Below, piece after piece: positions 50,080-59,205 of a stretch of DNA of 64,000 nt (position 1 is the first letter of the stretch; the number at the start of each line of letters is the position of its first letter). The notes below the pieces were generated by a model. The model searched no databases. It saw nothing but the letters and a program-made list of their open reading frames with translations, and was not told the DNA's origin. This stretch comes from Rhizobium esperanzae (lineage in GTDB: Bacteria; Pseudomonadota; Alphaproteobacteria; Rhizobiales; Rhizobiaceae): contig NZ_MXPU01000014.1 in NCBI RefSeq assembly GCF_002204185.1, forward strand, positions 62,001 to 126,000, read 5' to 3'. Both the position numbers and the translations under genes were made by a program.

Positions 50080-50337
50080 ATGCTGAAAACCGACACCCGC
50101 CAAGCAAATTGGCGCCGTGCTAATCCAGCGAAATATGATGCTCATCTTGCTGTACAGCGAGCTGTAAAGGCAGGCGAGCTGGAAAAGCAAACATGTGAGG
50201 TCTGCGGGATTGAAATGGTCGACGCCCATCATGATCAATACGACGACCCTTTAAAGGTGCGCTGGTTATGCCGACGGCATCACACGAGGCTTCACCACTA
50301 CGGCGAGGATATGTTTCCGATCAGGAATGGCCTTTAG
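50080..50337 (+). CDS. Small HNH/zinc-finger-like protein, hypothetical
   Basis: An 85-residue basic protein with CEVCGIEMVDAHHDQY and WLCRRHHTRLHH. The CxxC, the AHH and the later C-x2-HH arrangement resemble the zinc-binding core of small HNH-nuclease-like phage and plasmid proteins. ATG at 50080 is chosen as the first codon of the conserved-looking part; the frame is open from 49951. DNA binding or cleavage is a guess. The neighbouring toxin remnant suggests mobile-element debris. Confidence 0.55.
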   Translation: MLKTDTRQANWRRANPAKYDAHLAVQRAVKAGELEKQTCEVCGIEMVDAHHDQYDDPLKVRWLCRRHHTRLHHYGEDMFPIRNGL

Positions 50338-50514
50338 GTGCGGTCCGCCGATCGCTCTTGATTTCAGTTGGCGTTCCCGCGAGACTTGATGTCTAGCAAC
50401 GCGATGAAGGCGCACACTGCTTGTTGCGTAACTTCCGCCATGTGATGATTTCGTTCGACTGCCCTCCGGATAGGATTGACGCGAAGGTATTGCCCTCGCG
50501 CCCTTCTCTACCAC

Positions 50515-51513
50515 TCAGTCCAACAGGCTAAGATGTAGTGGCTCAGGAAAATACTCGAAGCCCTCTCCCGCTATGCCAACGTGCCCGTAGCCCGGCCATG
50601 GGAAGTGGTAGGACATGAAGGGTATTCTATTGGAGGCCAGCATTTTCAGAATGCGCACACGCGATTGAGCCGACAGTTTGGGATCGGTATCGAACGCAAA
50701 TTCCATCAAAGGCTTTTCGAACAGAAGCACAGGATGATGAGTGAGGTCGCCGCCATAGCACATTGTCTTTCCTGCTGATTCAATCATAAAGCAGCTATGG
50801 CCGAGTGTGTGTCCAGGAGCGCTAATGGCATGAATACCAGGAAGAAACTCTTGTTCGTCCTGGAAAAAAACCATGCGGTCCCGCACGGGTTTGAGGTTGT
50901 GGATCGCGGCTTTAACAAGACCGTTGAGATCGCCTCCAAGTTTTTTCTCGTCGGTCCAGAAATCGTAGTCGGTTTGGCTGATGTACACCTGGGCGTTTGG
51001 AAACGTTGGTTTCCCGTCGTCGCCCCAGATTCCGCCGACGTGGTCCCAATGAGCATGCGAACAGACGACAGCGTCAATATCTTCCAGCGCAATATTCGCG
51101 GCGGCCAAGCAAGACTTGAGACGGCCAGTCGTCGGGCCAAATTGCTTAAGCGATCCCATCCCCGTGTCGAACAAAATCAGCTTGCCACCGATGTTTACGA
51201 CAGGTGCGTTCTGAGCGAGAACGATCTCATCCGTGGGCAGGAAGCTGTGGTTTAGCATGGATCTTATCTCGTCGGCCGGGACGCCGAGAAAGCTTTGTGT
51301 CGGGTCGCCGAGCGGAAGTGGGCCGTCTGATACGATGGTTACTTGGGCGTCCCCAATGGCAAATCGATAAAAGTCCGGAGCTTGTGCCCCGGAAACGGGG
51401 CTCGCCCTAGCGTGAGCCGCTATACTGTTCGCACCCAAAACGGCTCCACTCAAAGCAGCTCCCCCTGCCAATAGTAAGTTGCGGCGGTCGATCTCGAAAC
51501 GTTCATTTCCCAT
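50515..51513 (-). CDS. MBL-fold hydrolase with Tat signal, periplasmic
   Basis: A 332-residue metallo-beta-lactamase-fold enzyme. ATG at 51513 has GGGGAGGAG upstream and begins a twin-arginine signal: EIDRRNLLLAGGAALSGAVLG, cleaved near AHARA. The catalytic part has LFDTGMGSLKQFGPTTGRL, metal site SHAHWDHVGG, SAPGHTLGHSCF and GDLTHHPVLLF. It is a paralogue of the cytoplasmic enzyme at 43076-43969. Tat export implies that it folds, probably with metals, before export. It may hydrolyse the same class of ester or lactone outside the inner membrane. It stands alone, without the regional operator. Confidence 0.9.
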   Translation of the reverse strand: MGNERFEIDRRNLLLAGGAALSGAVLGANSIAAHARASPVSGAQAPDFYRFAIGDAQVTIVSDGPLPLGDPTQSFLGVPADEIRSMLNHSFLPTDEIVLAQNAPVVNIGGKLILFDTGMGSLKQFGPTTGRLKSCLAAANIALEDIDAVVCSHAHWDHVGGIWGDDGKPTFPNAQVYISQTDYDFWTDEKKLGGDLNGLVKAAIHNLKPVRDRMVFFQDEQEFLPGIHAISAPGHTLGHSCFMIESAGKTMCYGGDLTHHPVLLFEKPLMEFAFDTDPKLSAQSRVRILKMLASNRIPFMSYHFPWPGYGHVGIAGEGFEYFPEPLHLSLLD

Positions 51514-52004
51514 TTCACTCCTCCCCATTTGTAAAAAAGCGTCTGCAGACCGCGCTTGTCTTGCGACGGATTTCGGCTTTGTCTGCATTGGAAAGGTATC
51601 AAGTGGCAGGTCTACGACAATTGAATTGCAAGTCCATTTCAATGAGCATCGCTCAACACGGGACGCGGCTCGCATCCGAATATCGGCAAGATTATCGTGG
51701 ATCGCCTTGGCTGCCTCTTTGTCATGTGAGTGGCTCTGCGTCAGGTCGCCAACGGTGTTCATTAAGCGGTAGGAGGATAGATGTTACCTCTTCCCTCGAA
51801 GAGCGCACCGCTCCTTGAGGAAGAAGCCACGGAAAACCGCGAGGACGTAACGATCTTCCGGTGGGCGGTACATTCCTTCCCGGGCATATTGCGGAGCCAG
51901 CAGCATGCTTCTGAAGCACGTTGCCAGCCCGGCATTCCGCCTTATCAGACATGGTTACGATCGTAGAATGGCCGACTTCTCTACCGGCCGCCTACGGTCG
52001 CACG
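51514..52004. other. Intergenic stretch without a recognised gene
   Basis: Frames on both strands are open over 60-90 codons but show no known motif. A 61-codon plus-strand frame at 51781-51966 has TAGGAGGATAG before its ATG, yet its sequence is low-complexity and unconvincing. A 10-base palindrome GTCTGCAGAC lies at 51541-51550, upstream of the Tat-exported hydrolase. Confidence 0.45.
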
Positions 52005-53870
52005 TCATAGGAAGCCGATCGAGATCCAGGGCACCGCTGCGACGATCGCAAGCCCGAGAAGCAGGGCGATCATGTACCCCCACAGCGGCTTTATCCCTTC
52101 CACCGGGTTCACACGGCCGATTGCACAGGCGGCATAATAACCGACGCCGAACGGCGGGAGGAACAAGCCCACTCCCATGGCGAGAATGACCACGATCGAA
52201 TAGTGCACGTCGTGGATCCCTAATCCCTTGGCGATCGGAAATACCAGAGGTGCGAACAGAACCACCGCGGGAATGCCTTCCAGCACGCTACCGAGCACAA
52301 TGAACGCGACGATCGACACGATCATAAAGATCGGCGCTCCTCCGGGTAGACCCGCCATCGTCTGAACCAGCCCACGCGAAAAACCCGATTGAGTTAGGCA
52401 CCAGGCCACAGCCGTTGCCGCCGCGATGATGAAAAGGATGGCTCCGGACAAGACCGCCGTTTCCACCAGCATCGGACCCACCCGCTTCCAGTCGAACCGG
52501 CGGTAAATGAGGAGGCCTGCCAGCAGCGAGTAGGTAATGCCGATTGTCGAGACTTCCGTGGCGGTAGCAACGCCTTCGACAACCGCTGTACGGATGATAA
52601 AAGGCAGGGCCAAAGCCGGAAGCGCAATCAGGAATGTGCGGGAGATCTCCCTGGCCGGCGGCTTGCGAAAACCCGACATGTCCTCGTTGCGATAGCGCCA
52701 CCAGACGACAACGCAAAGCATCAATCCGCAGACGAACGCCGGCAAAAGACCGCCTATGAACAGGGCCGAAATCGATACGCTCGTAACCGATCCGATGGTG
52801 ATCAATACGAGGCTCGGCGGGATCGTCTCCGTCTGCGCACCCGTAGCCGCAAGCAGGGCCACGAGATCACCGGGCTTTGATCCTCTCGCTTTCATCTCCG
52901 GGAACAGTGCCGGGGCGACAGCAGCCATGTCGGCGGTCTTCGAACCCGATATCCCAGACACCAGATACATTGCCGCGACGAGGACGTAACACAGGCCGCC
53001 TCTGACATGTCCGAGCAAGGACGCCAGGAAGTTCAGCATCGCTTTTGCCATGCCCGTAACCTCCATCAGCATACCCAGCAGCACGAACAGCGGGACCGCC
53101 AGCAGGAGAAGATGCGACATTCCCTCATCAAGCCGACCCGCGATCACGCTTATCGGACGGCTCGTACCCAGAGCCACATAACTGATGGCAGCGAGAGCGA
53201 ACACGAACGCGATTGGTACGCCGCTCAGCACACCTAGTGCGATGAAGACTACGAAGAAAAGCACGAGGTTCCAGTTGCCCATCGCCATGATCAACGGTTT
53301 CGCCGCAATCGCCAACCCTATCAAGCATGCGGCTACAAGGACTCCGATCAGGAAATCGCTCAGCCTGATGCGCTGAAGGGCATTGGTCACGCCAAGGATA
53401 AGCATCAGGCCAAGTCCGATCGGAAGACCAAACGAACGCCATGCGACCGAAACCTCCATCGCGGGAGTGACGACCGGAACTTCATGAAGAGCGTAGACCG
53501 TGGCTTTGGGTAGAAGAAGCACGCAGACCGAAAGGCAAAAGACAAGTGCAGCCACCTCCAGTCTTGCCCTTACGACGGGCGGCATCGCGTCCGCGATAAC
53601 GCCCATCCTCATGTGCTGTCCGCGGTGAAAAGCGAGGACCGCGCCCACGATCGAAAGCCAGAGGAACAACATGGAGGCGAGCTCGTCCGACCAGATGAGC
53701 GGCTCGCCCCATGCATAGCGGGCGAAGACGCCCGCCGACAGCACGAGTACCTCGACGACAACAAGTGCTGCGGCGATCAATTCAATCAGGCGCACCACGC
53801 CCGCTTCAGCTTTGGCCAGGACTGGCCACGCGCCAATCACCGGGGGGCTGACATTTTCAGAAGTAGCCAT
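52005..53870 (-). CDS. TRAP transporter, fused small and large permease (DctQ-DctM)
   Basis: A 621-residue membrane protein combining both TRAP permease subunits. The first 175 residues form a four-helix DctQ unit (FARYAWGEPLIWSDELASMLF is the typical DctQ loop). The rest is DctM with about 12 helices, including YLVSGISGSKTADMAAVAPAL, GAQTETIPPSLVLITIGSV and GLFLPPFGVGYYAACAI. Fused TRAP permeases are known but are the minority form. It follows the binding protein by nine bases. TRAP systems use ion gradients to import organic acids; the neighbouring LtnD and DhaKL genes suggest a small sugar acid. Confidence 0.93.
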   Translation of the reverse strand: MATSENVSPPVIGAWPVLAKAEAGVVRLIELIAAALVVVEVLVLSAGVFARYAWGEPLIWSDELASMLFLWLSIVGAVLAFHRGQHMRMGVIADAMPPVVRARLEVAALVFCLSVCVLLLPKATVYALHEVPVVTPAMEVSVAWRSFGLPIGLGLMLILGVTNALQRIRLSDFLIGVLVAACLIGLAIAAKPLIMAMGNWNLVLFFVVFIALGVLSGVPIAFVFALAAISYVALGTSRPISVIAGRLDEGMSHLLLLAVPLFVLLGMLMEVTGMAKAMLNFLASLLGHVRGGLCYVLVAAMYLVSGISGSKTADMAAVAPALFPEMKARGSKPGDLVALLAATGAQTETIPPSLVLITIGSVTSVSISALFIGGLLPAFVCGLMLCVVVWWRYRNEDMSGFRKPPAREISRTFLIALPALALPFIIRTAVVEGVATATEVSTIGITYSLLAGLLIYRRFDWKRVGPMLVETAVLSGAILFIIAAATAVAWCLTQSGFSRGLVQTMAGLPGGAPIFMIVSIVAFIVLGSVLEGIPAVVLFAPLVFPIAKGLGIHDVHYSIVVILAMGVGLFLPPFGVGYYAACAIGRVNPVEGIKPLWGYMIALLLGLAIVAAVPWISIGFL

Positions 53871-53879
53871 GTCAACGCC

Positions 53880-54896
53880 TCAGATCAATTTGCCCGAGGT
53901 AGACTCCAGCAACGCCCATGCTTCCTCGCCGAAACGCCCCTTCCAATCGGAGTAGAACGACGAAGCCTGCAGCGTCGCGCGGAACTGGGCAGTATCGACG
54001 TCGATAAATTCAAGACCCTTGCTCGTCAGCTCTGCCTGGAGTTCGGAATTCAGCTTTTCGACATCAGCGCGTTGCACGAGAGCCGAGCGATTGATTTCGG
54101 TGACGACAATGTCACGCAAGTCCTCAGGCAACATCTCGAAGTTGTCCCGATTGGCGAGGATCCAGAAGCCGTCCCACATATGGTTGGTCCGGGAAAGATA
54201 CTTTTGAACCTCGTACATTTTGGCAAAGTAAATGCCAGCGAGCGGGTTTTCGAGACCGTCAGCCACGTGAGTCTGAAGCGCGGAATAGGTTTCGCCCCAT
54301 GGAATTGATGTCGGCGCGGCGCCGAGGGACTTGAAGAGCGATGTCCAGAGCGGCGCAGGAGGGACGCGGATCTTGAAGCCCTTGAGGTCCTCGGGCGACT
54401 TGATCGGTTTGCCGATCGAGGTGGTCTGCCGGAAGCCGTTGTCCCACATCTTCTCGAAGGCGATCAGGTTGACCTTCTCAAAAGCCGTCCGGATGCTCCG
54501 GCCGAGCTCGCCATCCACCGACTTCCAGACCTGAGCATAGTTGGGGTAGGCAAATCCTACGCCGGTGATGGCCGCGGGCGGAACGAGTGTCGCTGCGATG
54601 AGGCCTGTCTGCGCAAGAAGGTCCAGGCCACCCGATCGAAGCTGGCTGAGCATATCAGCATCGGTGCCGAGCTGGCTCGCGGGAAACACCTGAATACTCA
54701 CGCGGCCGTCTGTTTGCTCGCTGATCTTGTTGGAAGCCTCGGTCATGCGGGTGTTGAGCGGATGATCAACGGGCATGATGTTGGCAAATTTAAACGAAAA
54801 CTCTGGCGAGCTCGCGCGCATTGTGCGAGGTGCCGCAAGCGTGGCGGTCATCGCCACGGAACTCATAATAAGGGTACGGCGGTTCATTGTGATCAT
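53880..54896 (-). CDS. TRAP transporter substrate-binding protein (DctP-type)
   Basis: A 338-residue periplasmic binding protein. An N-terminal signal (NRRTLIMSSVAMTATLAAP) is of twin-arginine-like type. FKFANIMPVDHPLNTRMTEASNKI opens the DctP fold, and LKGFKIRVPPAPLWTSLFKSLG carries the arginine that normally binds the substrate carboxylate. ATG at 54896 has GAGGAGGAACC upstream; ATG at 54887 is possible. It captures an organic acid for the fused permease. Confidence 0.92.
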   Translation of the reverse strand: MITMNRRTLIMSSVAMTATLAAPRTMRASSPEFSFKFANIMPVDHPLNTRMTEASNKISEQTDGRVSIQVFPASQLGTDADMLSQLRSGGLDLLAQTGLIAATLVPPAAITGVGFAYPNYAQVWKSVDGELGRSIRTAFEKVNLIAFEKMWDNGFRQTTSIGKPIKSPEDLKGFKIRVPPAPLWTSLFKSLGAAPTSIPWGETYSALQTHVADGLENPLAGIYFAKMYEVQKYLSRTNHMWDGFWILANRDNFEMLPEDLRDIVVTEINRSALVQRADVEKLNSELQAELTSKGLEFIDVDTAQFRATLQASSFYSDWKGRFGEEAWALLESTSGKLI

Positions 54897-55233
54897 TGGT
54901 TCCTCCTCGAACCGTGTTGATCTATGTCGATGTTTTTAGGAGCCTCCAGCGCAGGCGCTCTCCTCGTAGCGGTCCTCAGTTTCTCGCAGGTTGCTTAGAC
55001 CTTGGTGTGACGTCGCTGAAGCCGGAAGCCTCCCACTGTGCGGCTGGACGTAAAATAGGCGCTTGCGCCAAACGTCCGCAAATGAATTGCCTCAGGCCAA
55101 TGTTGAGTTGAACTCAGGCGAGTTCGGCGTGACCCGCGATGGAGACAAAGTTTTTCTAGGAGAACGCGCCAGGCAACATGAATCCAGATCACATGTTTTT
55201 TGGGCAAACTCTTTTGATGTGGAGGAAGCCGCT
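54897..55233. other. Divergent control region between the TRAP operon and the dehydrogenase operon
   Basis: No gene is recognised. Besides the palindrome at 55104-55116, GGCGC-TT-GCGCC (55057 region) is a short inverted repeat. The region must contain promoters in both directions. No copy of the GntR-type operator was found. Confidence 0.5.
55104..55116. promoter_or_regulatory. Candidate regulator-binding palindrome, TGAGTTGAACTCA
   Basis: A perfect 13-base palindrome between the divergent TRAP operon and the LtnD-like gene. Its size and position would suit the LysR-type regulator at 57176 or another dimeric regulator. Only one copy was noticed. Confidence 0.35.
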
Positions 55234-56259
55234 ATGCTAACCGCTTTGCATGCGACCATGGCACTCCGGTGGGATGTGCCGACCTATGACGTGCCAGTAT
55301 CTCGGAGGAGACCGGAATTGCACCAAGCTTTAGAAACAAAGCCGAGCCCGGCACGAGGACCGGGAAAACCGACAATCGGTTTTTTTGGTCTCGGCTCCAT
55401 GGGATTGCCCATGGCGTCGCATCTCCTAAAAAGCGGCTTCAGGGTCAAGGGGTTTGACATCTCGGAGAATGCTCTAAAAAGCTTCGCTGACAGTGGCGGG
55501 ACTGCCTATCCAGACGCCACAGAAGCCGCCAGCGAGACCGACGTCTTGATGTTGATGGTGGTCAACATCGACCAGGCGCACCAAGCCCTCTTTGAACGGG
55601 GCGCCCTGGCAAATTCAACCAGGACCAGCATCGTCGTCCTGATGTCAACATGCCCTCCCGGCGAGGTTGAACAGCTCGCCGAGGCCGTGACTGCTCGCGG
55701 TCACCGGTTTCTGGATGCACCTGTTTCCGGCGGCGTCGCCGGAGCGCGTGACGCGTCGCTTTCCATTATGGTGGCTGGCGACAGGCAAACCTATGAAATG
55801 AGCCGCGATCTTCTCGACGTGCTCGGCTCCAAGATCTATTATCTCGGGGAGCGGCCTGGCCAGGCATCGGTTGCCAAAGCGGTCAACCAGTTGCTGTGCG
55901 GTGTACACTTGGCGGCAGCGGCTGAGGCGCTGTCGCTCGCCGAAAGGGCTGGGCTCGACACCTCAACGGTACTCGAGATCGTGTCCGGCTCGGCGGCTGC
56001 CAGCTGGATGCTCAACGATCGTGGCCAGCGTATGCTTCTGGAAGACCCAGAGGTAACGAGCGCGGTAGACATCTTTGTGAAAGATCTCGGTATCGTGCTT
56101 GCCGCTGGCTCCTCTGCCAGGGCCGCCCTGCCGCTCGCCTCCGTTGCGCATCAGTTCTTCCTTGCCGCGTCTGGCCAGGGGTCGGGCTCGGCAGATGACA
56201 GTCAGGTCATTCGTGCGTATCGGGGGATGACCGCGGGCCAGAAGGAGGCAAAGAAATGA
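55234..56259 (+). CDS. ltnD: Beta-hydroxyacid dehydrogenase, L-threonate dehydrogenase (LtnD)-like
   Basis: A 341-residue NAD-dependent dehydrogenase: TIGFFGLGSMGLPMASHLL cofactor loop, DAPVSGGVAGARDA substrate loop, and the catalytic lysine region AKAVNQLLCGVHLAAAAEALS. The C-terminal half, SAVDIFVKDLGIVL and ending HQFFLAASGQGSGSADDSQV, matches the LtnD subgroup. ATG at 55234 follows GGAGGAA; the frame is open from 55063 without homology. LtnD oxidises L-threonate at C2. The adjacent hydrolase overlaps its stop by four bases. Other short 3-hydroxy acids are possible substrates. Confidence 0.88.
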   Translation: MLTALHATMALRWDVPTYDVPVSRRRPELHQALETKPSPARGPGKPTIGFFGLGSMGLPMASHLLKSGFRVKGFDISENALKSFADSGGTAYPDATEAASETDVLMLMVVNIDQAHQALFERGALANSTRTSIVVLMSTCPPGEVEQLAEAVTARGHRFLDAPVSGGVAGARDASLSIMVAGDRQTYEMSRDLLDVLGSKIYYLGERPGQASVAKAVNQLLCGVHLAAAAEALSLAERAGLDTSTVLEIVSGSAAASWMLNDRGQRMLLEDPEVTSAVDIFVKDLGIVLAAGSSARAALPLASVAHQFFLAASGQGSGSADDSQVIRAYRGMTAGQKEAKK

Positions 56260-57104
56260 GTGCCGAGATCAAAAGCAATTACGCGCGACTGTCCGGCATC
56301 ACCATGCACTACCTGACCGCAGGATCCGGTAAGCCGCTGGTTCTCCTTCACGGGGTGCCGCAGAGTTCGCACGAATGGCGGCACGTGATCCCCTTCCTCG
56401 CCGACAAGTACGCGATCATCGCGCCGGACCTGCGGGGCCTCGGCGACACTTCCCGGCCCGCCGATGGGTACGACAAGAAGACGATTGCCGAAGACGTGTG
56501 GGAGCTTCTTTCTGAACATCTGAAGATCGATCGCTTCAATCTTGTGGGACACGACTGGGGCGGCCCGGTGGCGTTTGCCCTGGCCGCGCAGCACCGGGAG
56601 GCTGTTAGCAAGCTCGCGATCCTGGACGTTACCATTCCTGGCGATGGAGCGGACATGTCGCAAGGCGGCCGGCGTTGGCACCACCCCTTCTTCAGGACGC
56701 CGGATTTGCCGGAAGCGATGTTCGGCGGTCGCGAGCATATCTATCTGGAATGGTTGTTTGACAATTATGGCAGCCGGGCAAACGTGCTATCTCAGGAAGA
56801 CAAGAATGAGTATTTCCGTACCTACCTAAAACCGGGTGGCCTACGCACACTTCTCGCCTATTATCGGGGCTTTCCAACCGACGTCAAAGACAACGAGTTA
56901 TTCCTCGAGAGGGATGGCAAGCTCGAAATGCCGGTCCTCGCCCTGGGCGGAGACAGTGGTTTTGGCCGCGGCATGGAGACGATGGAATCAATGCAGCGGG
57001 TGGCGAGTGACGTTCGAGGCGGATTGATCCCGGGCTCGGGTCACTGGGTTGCAGAAGAAGCTCCCGAATTCATAGCGAACGAACTCCGGAAATTCTTTGA
57101 CTAA
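56256..57104 (+). CDS. Alpha/beta hydrolase, haloalkane dehalogenase/epoxide hydrolase-like
   Basis: A 282-residue hydrolase: oxyanion motif HGVPQSSHEWRHV, nucleophile elbow GHDWGGPVA with aspartate (about D100) as nucleophile, and the histidine in GSGHWVAEEAP (about H263). The aspartate nucleophile places it with epoxide hydrolases and haloalkane/haloacid dehalogenases, not ordinary esterases. It overlaps the LtnD-like gene by four bases. Its role beside sugar-acid enzymes is unclear; hydrolysis of a side product is possible. Confidence 0.88.
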   Translation: MSAEIKSNYARLSGITMHYLTAGSGKPLVLLHGVPQSSHEWRHVIPFLADKYAIIAPDLRGLGDTSRPADGYDKKTIAEDVWELLSEHLKIDRFNLVGHDWGGPVAFALAAQHREAVSKLAILDVTIPGDGADMSQGGRRWHHPFFRTPDLPEAMFGGREHIYLEWLFDNYGSRANVLSQEDKNEYFRTYLKPGGLRTLLAYYRGFPTDVKDNELFLERDGKLEMPVLALGGDSGFGRGMETMESMQRVASDVRGGLIPGSGHWVAEEAPEFIANELRKFFD

Positions 57105-57175
57105 ACCACTGCCTGACGTCGGGGATGCGCGTCTGATCCACCAGTCGCGCATCACCGACCCTGAGTGTGCATAAC

Positions 57176-58105
57176 TCACCTCCCGCCGACGTCGATCTCA
57201 CTCGCAGAAACCGTGTCGCCAGCCAGGGTCTCTTCGATCCAACGCTTGAACAGAGCGATCTTTGGTGTTCTTGCCCTGGACCTCAAGTACACGAGACTAT
57301 GGCAATTGATGCTGGGGCCTTCCGGGCCAAACGGCGCAACGAGCCTCCCGCTTTTCAGATCTTGCCGGACGAGTATGAGGCTTTCCAGGCAAACGCCAAG
57401 TCCATCCGCGGCCGCATTGATGGACATGAAAGATCTATCGAAACGCAGTCCCCGATCCATGTTGAGCCTCACACCGTGGTCGTCGGCCCAATCCTGCCAG
57501 CGATAGAGGTTCACTTCGGAGTGGATGAGCGGAAATCTGGCGAGATCCTGCGGTGAGCGTATTCCGTTTGCGCCCTCGACCAACGATGGGGCGCACAGGA
57601 CCATTATTGGCTCGGGTGGGAAGGGCTCGACGGCGATGCCAACCTCCACGGGCTGCGTTCCGTAGCGGATGTCTATATCGACGTTGCCGGTCCTGAGCTC
57701 GGCCGGGTCACCAGAAGCGTGCAGTCGAAGATCGATCTCCGGATAGCGGGCGCTAAACCGGGCCAGGCGAGGCATGAGCCACTGCGAAGCGAGACTGACG
57801 ACCGAATGGATATTCAGAATGTCACTTTTGCCCTTCTTCGTGAAATTGCGCGTGGCGCTCTCGATCCTTCGAAACGAGGCGCTGATCTCTTCGGCGTAAG
57901 CCCTCCCCGCGTCAGTCAGCATGATTGAACGCCCGGAACGATGAAATAAAGCAATTCCGAGCTCCGAATCCAGCGCGGCCATTTGATGGCTCACGGCCGA
58001 GGGGCTGATGCTCAGTTCCTCGGCGGCTTTTCCAAAAGATCCAAGACGTGCGACAGCTTCCAACACCTGTAGCGATCGCAGCGAAGGAAACTCCAACGCG
58101 CTCAT
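57176..58105 (-). CDS. LysR-family transcriptional regulator (GcvA-like)
   Basis: A 309-residue LysR regulator. The N-terminal helix-turn-helix reads AEELSISPSAVSHQMAALD, and the effector domain contains DIDIRYG and PLIHSEVNLYRWQDWADDHG, features of the GcvA group. ATG at 58105 follows GGAGGAGGGGTG (GTG at 58108 also possible). It is convergent with the hydrolase at 56256 and divergent from the TIM-barrel gene at 58333, the usual arrangement for controlling that operon. Confidence 0.92.
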   Translation of the reverse strand: MSALEFPSLRSLQVLEAVARLGSFGKAAEELSISPSAVSHQMAALDSELGIALFHRSGRSIMLTDAGRAYAEEISASFRRIESATRNFTKKGKSDILNIHSVVSLASQWLMPRLARFSARYPEIDLRLHASGDPAELRTGNVDIDIRYGTQPVEVGIAVEPFPPEPIMVLCAPSLVEGANGIRSPQDLARFPLIHSEVNLYRWQDWADDHGVRLNMDRGLRFDRSFMSINAAADGLGVCLESLILVRQDLKSGRLVAPFGPEGPSINCHSLVYLRSRARTPKIALFKRWIEETLAGDTVSASEIDVGGR

Positions 58106-58332
58106 CACCCCTCCTCCCGTTTATGCGTGCCTCGCCACCTTTCCCACTGGAGAGATTCAGTACGCTGGAGGACGCCCTTCATCTATATTCCATGAGGAAA
58201 TTTAACGCAAATGATGCAGCTGTTGAGATGTATTCATGCATTGACCGATGGAATTCGCTTGTCCGGATGAAGCGCTTTTAACACTTTGCCCATCGGAACG
58301 GACTTTGCGCCGTTCTTCTAAGGGAGGAATGC

Positions 58333-59184
58333 ATGGCTGAACGGGTGATCTCCGTGTCCGGCGCGCCGTACGACGGGCATAGCAGAGAGGCCGCACTGGA
58401 GAGCGCGGCAACCCTCGGGTTCACGCATTTCGAGCCGGCCTTTATCGTTGGATATACAGAACCCTTTGACGAGACCGCCTTCAAAGCTTCCGAGATGACC
58501 AGTTGGCGCAGCGCGCTTAGGTCTTCGGGGCTCTTGTGTCATGCAATGTCGTCGCACATCGACCTCGGTTTCGAAGATTCGGTCGAAGTGTTCACGGGCC
58601 GCATGGCATTCGCCGCGGCGATTGGAGCCAAGGTTATTGCGACCAACGCGGCCGCCCGACAAAGAGAGGCAACATTCCGTCGCAACGTCGAAACCATACT
58701 GAGAAGAGCGGAAGCCTTCGATATCATCGTTGGCCTGGAAAACCCAGGAGACGGCAGCGATAGCCTGATCAACACCGCGCGAGACGGTATTTCTCTTGTT
58801 GAGGAATTCGGATCGCCCTTTCTAAAGCTAAATTACGACGCCGCAAACACAGCGTCACATCGACCGGACATGGACGATCTCGCAGGTGATGGAATCCTGG
58901 CGCTGCCGGAATCGGCGCACGCCCATATCAAGGATGTCCGTGAAACCGACGAAGGTTGGTTTTTCTGCGATATCGGCGACGGCAAGGTCGGGTGCGAGCG
59001 CCTCCTGGCTGCAATCGCAAAGCTCGACAGCCTCCCGGTCAGTATTGAACTTCCCTTGAGACTGCATCGCAATCGGCAGGCGCAGCCCGTTCGCCGCCAA
59101 GATCCCGTGCCGCTGTCATCGATCGAGGACTCGCTGGCTCGGTCGCTCAAGGTCGTCCGGCGAGCGCTCAACGACAATCTATGA
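58333..59184 (+). CDS. Sugar-phosphate isomerase/epimerase-like TIM barrel
   Basis: A 283-residue xylose-isomerase-like (AP_endonuc_2) TIM barrel. The four expected metal-site residues can be placed in IVGLENPGDG (Glu), KLNYDAAN (Asp), HAHIKDV (His) and PVSIELPLR (Glu). AGGGAGGAA precedes the ATG. Enzymes of this family isomerise or epimerise small sugars and hydroxy-keto acids, for example hydroxypyruvate isomerase. It starts the operon leading to the DhaK/DhaL genes, so its product is probably a ketose that the kinase phosphorylates. Confidence 0.88.
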   Translation: MAERVISVSGAPYDGHSREAALESAATLGFTHFEPAFIVGYTEPFDETAFKASEMTSWRSALRSSGLLCHAMSSHIDLGFEDSVEVFTGRMAFAAAIGAKVIATNAAARQREATFRRNVETILRRAEAFDIIVGLENPGDGSDSLINTARDGISLVEEFGSPFLKLNYDAANTASHRPDMDDLAGDGILALPESAHAHIKDVRETDEGWFFCDIGDGKVGCERLLAAIAKLDSLPVSIELPLRLHRNRQAQPVRRQDPVPLSSIEDSLARSLKVVRRALNDNL

Positions 59185-59205
59185 CCGTGTCTGGAGGAGG
59201 ACGCA

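Noticed and set aside
51541..51550. GTCTGCAGAC palindrome before the Tat-exported MBL gene as another operator copy
   Set aside because: It contains GTCTG but not GATTGTCTG or the AATCTG arm, so the spacing and arms do not fit the motif.
51781..51966. 61-codon frame with AGGAGG upstream
   Set aside because: Spacing to the ATG is very short, the composition is unlike neighbouring proteins and no motif is visible. It is probably chance.
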